From Syngnathus acus (taxonomy: Eukaryota > Chordata > Actinopteri > Syngnathiformes > Syngnathidae): 64,000 nucleotides of DNA. Where the stretch lies: the NCBI RefSeq assembly GCF_901709675.1, contig NC_051105.1:1614001-1678000 (forward strand). Direction: 5' to 3'. A model generated the notes under the pieces. That model saw only the letters and a list, made by a program, of their open reading frames with translations. It searched no databases and was not told where the DNA came from. Below, piece by piece: positions 55,162-64,000 of the stretch (positions are counted from its first letter, which is position 1; the number at the start of each line of letters is the position of its first letter). Made by a program: the position numbers and the translations under genes.

Positions 55162-56612
55162 CTGGGAAACGCAAAAAAGAAAGGATCCCAAAAAGGTGTC
55201 GTGCTCATTTAAAGGCGCTCTGAAGTGAAAATAAATGTCTACTAAATTTGACACAGCCCTTCTCCATTCGCGGCTGACAATGAGGCGCTCTAAAACGGAC
55301 GTGCCAGAATACGTTTTTAGCTGACTGCATTTGGAATTTTGGATTTTATAAAATAATTCATGTTGGAAAGTTTTTGTTTTCTTCTGAATGTTGGGTGCCT
55401 GTTAAGAGCAGAAGAAAAGAAAGGCCTGCCGTGTGGATGGGTTGTGTCCGTATTCCGGTGTCAGCTATATCCGTTACCTCTCCTATCTACTCTTTTCAGC
55501 TTCCTAACAGCGTGAATCCATCATCATTTGCAGTAGAGTGAGGACGCCTTGGCCACCCAATACAACTTGACAAAGTGGAGGCTCAAGAGACTCCAGAGTG
55601 TCTGCCGCCTTCGCCTTACAATGCCAACTTTGATTCCCGTACGTGTGTACGCAGATTCGGAGGCTGCATAGGGACCAACTATGAACTGAAGAGCTAACCT
55701 TGCAATTTGCGCGTGTTCAAGAACAAATAAACTTCAAAACTGTCGCTTGTAGCTAGCACCAATGATAAGTTGACTTGCATTATGATACAACCAGTATAAG
55801 AAACGATATACCGTAATTTTCGGAGTATAAGTCGCACCGGAGTATAAGTCGCACCAGCCATAAAATGCCCAAAAAAGAGAAAAAAAACCATATATATGTA
55901 TATAAATCGCTCCTGAGTATAAGTCGCCCCCCCACCCAAACTATGAAAAAAACCGCGACTTATAGTCCGAAAATTACGGTAAATAAATCTGAATGCATCA
56001 TCAAAAAGAAATGCTCTTGTCCTTGGAATAGTCATGTGTGGCTTCTGCTTTGTCCGGTGGGCAACGAGTCAACGTGCGACCATGATAAACGAGTGCGCAA
56101 ATGCAGATTAAGTTTTGATGTCCTTGTTTCACGGACGTCACATTTACGCGGCGCCTCACAACTCACGCAGTTAATGTTGCCTGTAATGGTGTCGTTGAAC
56201 GGTACAAGCTGCCGGAATGTCCACCACACTTTACTTTTCGCTTTTGTTTGGAGTGGAAAATGAGCTTTCGTAAGATGATGCACTAGTCAAGATTTGCAAA
56301 GTGCATTAATAATCATAAAAAAGTGCGAAAGACATATTGACAGAAGCAAGGTACCAAGTCGGTTTCTATTTGCAATGTTTCAGTTTTGAGCTTATTTATT
56401 ATCTTTCATATGAGCAGACTTGTCAAGTTTTTGATCTGACCCTTGATGTTTTGTCATGAACTTTCCGACCCAGTACACCGGGAGGACTCGCGCATGGTTA
56501 CTATCTGGACACGCAGCAGAGACGGTCAATATGCAGCCCAACTTGGACCGTGTGGGTTGTTACGGTTCACTGGCACAGAATGAGTAGAGAGCAAAGGGGA
56601 AAAACAGCCAAC
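55162..56612. other. Intron (1,451 nt) between exons 7 and 8
   Basis: Noncoding. Contains the TA-flanked MITE at 55811-55979 described separately; nothing else recognised. Confidence 0.7.
55811..55979. mobile_element. MITE-like element with 25-bp terminal inverted repeats and TA flanks
   Basis: The left end (55811-55835, beginning CCGTAATTTTCGGA) and the right end (55955-55979, ending TCCGAAAATTACGG) are inverted copies matching at 24 of 25 positions. Both are bordered by TA, the expected target duplication. The interior repeats the GAGTATAAGTCGC motif. This palindromic sequence type is very common in teleost genomes; I do not assign a superfamily. No ORF. Confidence 0.85.
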
Positions 56613-56802
56613 CTTGCTGACTTTGTGCGTCATAAACTCGCAGGCCAAATAATGGCGGTCTCTCACTTCGCAGCACATTGACATCCCCCGTGGACAAGTC
56701 CAGCTGGAAGACTGACGCATTCATGTACTCCGTCCAAAAGATAAAATTGCGATAATGGGATATTCCAAATGGATGGTTGAGCTCTTTTCCATTGTAGACC
56801 AC
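56613..56802 (-). CDS. lrp1b: lrp1b exon 7: propeller 2, final blade
   Basis: Encodes [32 protein letters not shown] and [15 protein letters not shown], ending at AQSQQ. The donor is GTTGGC, weak beyond GT. The phase-1 end fits the phase-1 EGF exon that follows. Confidence 0.92.
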
Positions 56803-56959
56803 CTGTCATAAAACGTACTGTACATCATCACTGGAACCCAAAAGTGTGCACATTAAAGTACATGACATGCTGAGTATAACTGAGACAGATTTATCCCTTT
56901 TAGCGCCCAGCGCCGGGTTAAGCTAGTTCACCTAATGAGGTTGGACAGTAAATACTCAC

Positions 56960-57179
56960 CATTCGCCCCGTGCCGTTGAGGAAAATCTTTTCAATGTGAT
57001 CGTAGTAGGCGTCGCACCAATACATGCTGCTGGAACTGTGGTCCAAGGTCAAGCCGTTGGGCCACAGCATGTTTGTGGTGACGAAAATGCGGCGGTTGGA
57101 GCCGTCCATCCAGGCTTTTTCGATCCTCCCAATGCTGTCGTTGACCTCATCTTCTTCCCAGTCGGTCCAGTACATCCAG
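56960..57179 (-). CDS. lrp1b: lrp1b exon 6: propeller 2, [11 protein letters not shown] blade
   Basis: Encodes [15 protein letters not shown], then [27 protein letters not shown] and [19 protein letters not shown]. Near-identical to LRP1B wording. Acceptor GGTGCTAG; donor GTGAGT in phase 0 after GRM. The following intron is 157 nt. Confidence 0.95.
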
Positions 57180-59286
57180 CTAGCACCATCGCAAAAACAC
57201 AATCAACAAAAAAGGCACTGTGACTCAAAAACGTGTATCCCAAATCATCTTGCCTCATTCAAACAAATGGATATGCCAGTGATCCGGTCCAGACATTTGG
57301 ATACACTGGACTGGAGGCTCAGTTTCTCTTCTGTTTGTTGTTTGTGAGTTCACCAGCATGTATCCCAAGTCAGGTGACCCACGGCAAAGGATTTCTTTTC
57401 AGCTCATCGCAACTGTCTACCATAATGAAGCCTCACCCTTATTTCTTGACACATCAACTGCTAGTCTCTTTGATTTCATATCAATCAATATATCTGAGAG
57501 CACATGTAGGCTTGAAAGGGGTGCGTTTCAAACATGTGACATGTCTCACCGAGGGTTTTGTTCCCGCAAGCCCTCGGGAATGATGATTCTCCTCCCTCGC
57601 CCTGCTTTGATTCCAACGGAGAAGACTGCCGAATGCCAAATACAATCGCCGGTTCAGAATACTCAGGCGAACTTCACAACGAACAGATCCCAAATGCAAT
57701 GTTGAATAAATTGGAATCAAGATTTCCCTCATGTAGAACCTCATAATTAAAAAACCCTGGCAAAGAAAGGCGAGCATGTTGTAGCGTCGCAAACCACTCA
57801 GGCTTTACGAGTTAAAAAAAGATGCTTCGTTGCACATCATCACATCATGCGTCAACAAGCAAAAGATTGCAGTGCGGCTCGTGCAGCGCGAAGTTGGAAC
57901 TCACAACGGACTCGTGTTGGAAACGGGAGTGGGTCAACACTTTGACGTGATCTGTTTTCTAGTAAGCGTGCACGGGGGATTTGTTCCTGAGTGAGTCGCG
58001 TGGCCTCCTGCTTCTCATCATGGTATCACTGATGCGAACGAGAATCGTTGGCAAGTTGGACACGGCACCTCACTTGAAAGGACTGAACATCCACGGAAAT
58101 TGAAGTCCGCCGCCCCCCCCCACAAAATACGATATCAAGTCCTCTTTGGCAGTACTTGGAGAACAAGTCTATATTTACATTTTTAGTGTCAAATGAAATG
58201 TTATACATCAAAAGTATCAGAGGAATCAGTACTAGGTAAGAAGTCAAAGAAAGAATTCTTGTACGGCTATAGAGAGCCAACAGATATGGAAGCCACGGGC
58301 ACTTCATTTGAATAATCCACAACAGTCTCATCTCTTTCAAACTACTTCCTGTGAGTAGAAGGGATCTAACTCGTCAAGCGTAGCCCGGCAGACATGCCTG
58401 CTTTGCTTAGTACCAACAAATAGTGAGCAGCATGAGCAAGCGCCTGCCTCGGACTTGAAACCCCAAGACACCGTTCAGACTTGCTCAACAAGGGGCCCGC
58501 CAGAATTACAAGGTCCGATTTGAATCCGCACAAACATAGCGATGGCATGGTCAGATTATTCATTTGGCAAATCACAATTAACATTGGCATCTCTAATGAC
58601 TGTTTTTCTGCTGATATAATCAGCTTGTAATTAACAATGTGATGTGGATGTTGTCGGGTCTCGGCATACAAACTAACAACTGCTCGAGCTGGATATAAAC
58701 AGATGCTCTGCAGCATATGCACATTAGAAAGGCTTTTGAACAACTACAGATAAAACAAACACGCAAACAACCACTCTGGACGGGGAATATTTGAAACAGA
58801 TTGTTGTTTGTTTTGAAGCATTAATCAAGAGATTAAAGATTGTGTTCAATGAAAATCAGGATTCGAGTTAATGTGAGGTTATAACTTTCCTTAAAGGGGA
58901 TTTTATATAGTATATACGGTGACTATTTCATTTGGACATGCAATGATATCCAAATAGTTTGCGTTGACTGAATTGATATCAATTAAGAGCCAATCTATGC
59001 AATTTGTGGAAAAATGTAATTGAGTTCTGCAGTGGGGTTAATTATAATCTCCGTGTGCCTCAATTTACAAAGAAAATAATATGTATTAGGGCTATGGGAG
59101 AAAGTCATCAAGTGGGTTAACGGTGGCTAATGAGCTGGGAGTGCTGGTTCATCTTGTAGTGCATAGGACCTCATCTCGGACTCACTAATACAAAGCTGCA
59201 CGATTACCATTCCACAACCTTTAATCTTGGGCGGAGGTTTTCGATTGAACTTTCAGAGGCTGCGTTATCTGACAAAACGGCTTTAC
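57180..59286. other. Intron (2,107 nt) between exons 5 and 6
   Basis: Noncoding. Small ORFs on both strands here have no recognisable domain. No transposon recognised. Confidence 0.6.
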
Positions 59287-59467
59287 CTGTTCAGAGGGTC
59301 CACCACGATGGCCCGGGGGTGCGACATGTTCCCTTCCAAGAGAGTTTTCCTGGTCTCAGAGGCACTCAGCAACCTGGCAACGCTGATTGTTTTCCTGTAG
59401 CCATCGTTGGTCCAGTACAAGTTATTACCAATCCAGTCCACTGAGATGCCTTCAACGTTGTCCAGTT
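59287..59467 (-). CDS. lrp1b: lrp1b exon 5: propeller 2, LYWTNDG blade
   Basis: Encodes [20 protein letters not shown] followed by [12 protein letters not shown] and [25 protein letters not shown] is characteristic of LRP1B (LRP1 has WMGDNLYWTDDG). Ends in phase 2 at GTAAAG; AG plus the next C makes Ser. Confidence 0.94.
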
Positions 59468-59672
59468 CTACGACGGAACAATTGGAATTATAAAGCAAAA
59501 TATTGTTTGACAATTCCACCAGACGGATTACCAGTGTATCAGGAGTACATCTGAATGTTTTGAGAAGATTAAATGATTACAAGACGAATTGACCTCATTG
59601 TTTAGTCGGGAAACACATCCACATATGGGAGGGATTATATACAGTGGAAATTCTGAAAGATCTTTGACAAAC

Positions 59673-59909
59673 CCTCGTTAAGTATCGTTTCCCTGCTGCT
59701 TCCGTCGATGTTTTGCCTCCCGATGAGGAAACTGGTGGTATCGGCAAAGTAAATGTGTGCCGATGCGGCGTGGTAGTCGATAGCTCGAGGGTTGACCAGG
59801 TCCTCGATTGGCACCATGTGCTCGTCGCTAGACTTGACGTTCATATCCAAACCTTGGATGACACCGGGACGCCCCTTCCCGTAGAACAGGAAGAGATTGT
59901 TTGGGGGCT
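59673..59909 (-). CDS. lrp1b: lrp1b exon 4: propeller 2, first blades
   Basis: Encodes [16 protein letters not shown], then [18 protein letters not shown] and [18 protein letters not shown]. This matches the LRP1B form (TTSFLIGRQ) more closely than LRP1 (TTSYLIGRQ). The donor GTTTGT is suboptimal but keeps the frame: AAC GAG G joined to AA gives NEELDNVEG across the junction. The following 205-nt intron is featureless. Confidence 0.92.
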
Positions 59910-61040
59910 CTGAGGAACAAAAGGACAGAGCGTTATTGGAATTTAATTGCTGCGATTCGTCAGTGCCCGTCCTCGTATTAAGCGCTTTGATCAAAACCGT
60001 TGTTCTTTCGACCTGCTAATTCACTTGAATGGAGTCGCTGACCAAAGCCAATGACAATTCTTTCCTATCTCAATCATCCTCGAGCTACAAAGTTTCCAAG
60101 CAGTCTGAGAAGGAAAACACAGAGGCAAGCAGACAAAAGGCAAATACTTACCTTGTCTGTGAAGATGGTCTCTGATCTAAAATAACACGGCGTCTGCATA
60201 AAAGGACAAAGACTGGAAAGCCGACGGCGCTCCTCAGTGGCCTGCCAGCCGCAAAGGAGGCTCTACATACTCAGACCTTCGTGGAAATCTCCAGAGAGGC
60301 GAGAGGAGGCGTGAAGGAGAGCTTCCAGCGAGAGAAGCGGACCTCTCCTTGCTCTCAATCCCAACCCATGAGACTACAATGCGGGGGGTGAGGACCACAC
60401 ACACGCCTCAATTCAATTTATCATTTGGCGAGGGAGAAAGCAACTACCCAGGAGACAATTAAGCCTCGCAACAGACCCAGATATCAAACTCCAGTGTGAC
60501 CGCTCGCCGTTAAGAAGCACGACCATTTAGCAGCGCCATCTCATTATGTTTCGCAGGAGAGAAAGCGAGTGCAAGGAGGCATAAAAAAAGATGGCTTCTG
60601 CCATCAGATCATCTGTAATGGGGGAATAAATCAAATGTGTCAGAGCAAAAAGCTCCTGACGCTTTGTTACCCAAACTTGCTCGACCGTCCCTGAATGTGA
60701 TGTGAATGTGATGAACTGCTTTTAATGTCAAGCGTGCAATCTTCCTGCATTGATCAGCCTGGTCAACAAAGTCAGACAAATATGCGGCGATAATCGATCA
60801 TAACAGCAGTGTGATGATAGGACCCGATCGGTTTGAGGAAATGATCCGTGTCTGTCAGCGCACTTCTTAATCAATGTCAGTCTGCGGCAGATAAACGCAC
60901 TGTCTGCTGTCTTATGACCTTATGTTGTCCTTTTCAGGCAACTATTACAGGCGCTTCCAATTAGCTCAGTTGGTGACAGACTTTAAGTAGCAAAAAAAAA
61001 AATCTTCAAAGAATTTGTTTTCAAGATAGGACCAACTTAC
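59910..61040. other. Intron (1,131 nt) between exons 3 and 4
   Basis: Noncoding. No repeat family or conserved-looking block recognised. Confidence 0.6.
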
Positions 61041-61184
61041 TTTTACAGGACTGTCCATCGGAACCGAGGCTGTAGCCGACACGGCAATGACACGTTCTGG
61101 ACTTGTAGCTGCCGCTCAGAAGGCAAATGTGGGAGCATCCGCCCAATTTCCCAAAGGAATTCATTTCACAGGCATGAGACTTGA
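61041..61184 (-). CDS. lrp1b: lrp1b exon 3: EGF-like domain after propeller 1
   Basis: Encodes VKSHACE...GGCSHICLL...[17 protein letters not shown] with all six EGF cysteines. Phase 1 in and out; acceptor GTCCACAG, donor GTAAGT. Confidence 0.92.
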
Positions 61185-61279
61185 CTGTGGACAAAAATCA
61201 GTGCACATCAAAGTAAGACAACAAAACATGATTGAGTGCACGCACCCCAATTCAATCCCAAACACACAACATGAGTTAC

Positions 61280-61481
61280 CTTGGGGTTGAGCAACTTTGT
61301 GGTAAACACGTAGCACTTGCGTATTCCCTAGACTTGCAAGTGTCTGCACCTCTGCTGTGATGTTGAATCTGTGGATTTGCAGTAGCGCCACACCCAAAGT
61401 CCCTTCGGAAGGATCGGAGTGGGTACGCTCGATAGCATAGAGGAAATTCTCAAACACGGCTAATGCATAAATATGTGACAC
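61280..61481 (-). CDS. lrp1b: lrp1b exon 2: last blade of propeller 1
   Basis: Begins VSHIYALAVFENFLYA and ends in the VAQPQ linker typical of the end of a propeller, before the following EGF module. Starts in phase 0 after a TTTCCAG acceptor and ends in phase 1 at GTAACT. The segment between FLYA and the linker is longer than in human LRP1B (ERTHSDPSEGTLG region), a plausible loop expansion. The next intron is only 95 nt. Confidence 0.9.
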
Positions 61482-62278
61482 CTGGAAATAAAGACAGATC
61501 AAAAGAGCTTTTCTTATGATGCCAAGAACTTCCAATTAGAAGGCTGAAGACACACAGAGTGCAGAGACGAGGGCCCGTCTGCATATTTGTCAGGCCACGC
61601 ACTGGACGGAGAAGCCCGGAAACCTTGTGACACGGTGACATGGGCTGGATAGCTCGGCTTCTGCGCTACATTTAGCAGGATGACACTCATGAAAAGCGAC
61701 ATGACTGGCTGAGCCGTGTAAACTCAGGGGGCGTGACATCGGGGACACGGAGAAACATGAGCGGGAATAAATAAACAAGCAAAACTAGTGTTCCACCTCT
61801 CTTGACGATATCGGCTGAGGTCGTCCATTTCACCTGCGCACATTTCTACTATCGTTGTCGCCGCAATATTTTAACGTAGACTATCCAACAAAATTAAAGG
61901 ATGTGTACTCTTGTTCTTCAAAGCGTTTATGTAATGTACGAGAATCCCTTTCGGTGCATCTGTGAGCCACTGCCAGTTTATCCTTCCTACGTACTCGACA
62001 GAGGCCAACATCAATCATATTATCTGAAAAGTCAAACATAATTCTGTTTATGAAATAGTTCTTGCGTGAATATAAAGATCCATTTGCCTGAAATCATCTT
62101 GTGACGAATGGCCACAATCTGTGATAAGAACTCATTTAAAATATATTCACATCAACACTCACCAACTCTAGGCTATCGCGAGCTGACCTTTTACGTCAAC
62201 ACGACAAGATGCGAGAAGAGAATGCGCCACCTGTCTTATTGTGATAAAATGGGAGCAAACCAAAAGGCAGTCACTCAC

Positions 62279-62501
62279 TTGGTTTCCCTGGATGATGCTG
62301 TGTCGGTTTTTGCCTTGGTAATCCACAACGTCGATGTAATCCAGGTAGGCATCTGCCCAATACACCAGCCTTTTGACCACGTCCAATGCCACAGCTGTGG
62401 GCTGCTCGATGTTATAATCCACCAGCCGGGTCCTGTTGGTGCCATCCATGTTGCAGCGCTCCACCTTGGCCACGTTCCCGTAGTCGGTGAAGAACATCAT
62501 T
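62279..62501 (-). CDS. lrp1b: lrp1b exon 1: propeller 1 ([15 protein letters not shown])
   Basis: Late blades of the first YWTD beta-propeller. Visible motifs are [21 protein letters not shown] and [20 protein letters not shown]. The acceptor is TTTTTGCAG; the first base completes a Gly codon. The donor GTGAGT follows GNQ in phase 0. The 797-nt intron that follows (61482-62278) shows nothing recognisable. Confidence 0.93.
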
Positions 62502-64000
62502 CTGCAAAAAGGCAAAGTGCAGCGTTGCCTTGACGCACAAGATACGAGTACAGTATCTCAAATCATCATTTGCCATTGAAAGAAATACAAAGGCCATTAC
62601 TTCGCTCCAGCCTCCCTAGAAAACCCAACATAAAGTTGCGAAATCTATTTTAAATGACGAATAAATAAATAACCCATAAACCGAAGCGTAATACTACTTG
62701 ATCAAAATATATGGTAGAATGTAGTCAAGTTGTCAGCAGTGTTGTGAATGTGAGAATTGCCAAAAATGAAATTGTTGAAATTGTGCGAACGGTGTTCATT
62801 TGACATCGTCAAGGAGCCTGGATGATAAATAAGCCCCCGAGGTCACGCCATCAAAAATGCTCCTGCATGAGGAAAATACAATAGAAATGCACATGAATGT
62901 TTTGGGGTCTGCTCTGTGAAATGTAAAAGTGCCTTCTTTCATTTCTGAAAGACAAATGTGGTGGAAAGAGGAAATCGGGAAGTGAAAGAATATAATGGAA
63001 TACCAGAATTACAAATGTCAGAGTGCTGCTTTAGGCAGTTTGCGACAATACCTTTTGGTTCATGTCGACGGCTAGCGTGGGAGCTCGAATAAAAAAGCTC
63101 CCACTGATTTGGCCTCACCTTTTCCAAACAACAAATCACCCACTGGATTAAGCATCTCCCAATTTAGAGAGCTTGAATAAATGAAGTGTATATTTGTTTT
63201 ACATTTATGTGACATCATTAACAAGGTGTCTCTCTTTTGCAGGCAGTTGTTCCTGCTAATGCTAAGTGATGGATGAGCTGCGACGCGCAGTCTCCACCGG
63301 CTAATGTAACTCCCCGCCCGAACGCTGATTATCATACACAAAAATATGTCAAAAGGAACATTGTAAAAAAGGTATTAGGAGTATATTGTTCCTGATGATT
63401 AAAATAGAATTGGCACTGTATCTATATTCTTCCTGTTTGTACACCTTAAGCGTCCTTAAATGCCAAGAGGAGCACCCACGGAGGAGCTCCGATACCTGAA
63501 GCGACTCTGAACACCAAAACAACATTGTCTATTACTTCAACTGTAATTGTCGGATATTTAAAAAAAGCATGCTGCGGAGAACCTCGGGGTATGAGAGCAC
63601 AAAAGAGCTAAGTACCTTTAAAACTGTGCGGAGGTGGGGGTGTTGAAATTAATTCCAAAAGACACAGGGAGTGAATTTCACACATAAAACAGGTGTTATG
63701 CAGCACATTTGCCAAAGAAAAGTCTCAATTACTCCCGACTACAGCTGAAATGGCTTGCGGATTGACATTCTGTCAAACGATATTTGGCCCAAGTGGAGCC
63801 GCCATGTACTGCACTGTTGTTACCGATGTCCAATCGTTATCCAGCTTACCTATCACTGTCACATTTGTTAGTCTACATCCGGAGTTTGGTCCTGAAGAGC
63901 CCCTTCCAACACACGAGCAGCTCATCAGCAAGATTTGCACGAGCCTGATAACGACCCTGATGTTTTCAACCCGGTGCATTAGGGTTGCATTTAAAACAGG
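62502..64000. other. Partial intron upstream of exon 1
   Basis: This stretch should contain the intron before exon 1. I searched the minus strand for the expected preceding propeller-1 exon (AIAVDP-like motif before FFTDYG) and did not find it, so that exon lies beyond 64000. I see no recognisable gene or repeat here. Confidence 0.6.

Noticed and set aside
63773-63979. Possible upstream exon suggested by a GTAAGC donor-like site near 63845
   Set aside because: The translation has no similarity to the expected propeller-1 segment.

Overview
The window is vertebrate genomic DNA, most likely from a ray-finned fish with compact introns. It is occupied almost end to end by the middle of one very large minus-strand gene. 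I identify this gene as lrp1b (low-density lipoprotein receptor-related protein 1B). I assembled 71 coding exons between 62501 (5' side) and 44 (3' side), about 11.1 kb of coding sequence or roughly 3,700 residues. The reading phase is continuous across every junction except inside two exons of LDLa cluster II. Neither end of the gene is present. The signal peptide, LDLa cluster I and most of the first propeller lie beyond position 64000. The rest of the last propeller, the membrane-proximal EGF repeats, the transmembrane segment and the NPxY tail lie before position 1.

Domain order from N to C (high to low coordinates): end of beta-propeller 1 (62501-61280); EGF (61184-61041); propeller 2 (59909-56613); EGF (55161-55039); LDLa cluster II with 8 repeats (54752-46984); two EGFs (44405-44160); propeller 3 (42019-39874); EGF (38709-38578); propeller 4 (37899-33472); EGF (33114-32989); propeller 5 (32877-28609); EGF and propeller 6 (28531-22349); EGF (21556-21431); LDLa cluster III with 10 repeats (21018-14266); two EGFs (to 13152); propeller 7 (13065-9130); EGF (9044-8896); LDLa cluster IV with 12 repeats (to 1513); two EGFs (1287-814); start of propeller 8 (688-44). 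Twelve repeats in cluster IV (LRP1 has 11), together with the wording of the segments, places the gene with LRP1B rather than LRP1. The product is expected to be a type I endocytic receptor: LDLa clusters bind ligands, and the YWTD propellers with their EGF modules help ligand release at low pH.

The introns average about 730 nt (62 to 2,926 nt), against a gene of about 1.9 Mb in human. They hold simple repeats, three copies of a hAT-like non-autonomous element, a TA-flanked MITE, a TTAA-ended foldback, a decayed LINE reverse-transcriptase fragment and a local 54-nt tandem duplication. I found no other protein-coding gene, RNA gene, CRISPR array or prokaryotic-type system.

The points most worth a second look are in the lrp1b reading frame itself: two apparent one-base frameshifts in neighbouring exons of LDLa cluster II, a 62-nt intron splitting one LDLa repeat, a lost EGF cysteine, an extra glycine in a calcium-cage loop, absence of the furin-type basic motif, two GC-AG introns, and a duplicated two-exon LDLa module with identical exon lengths.
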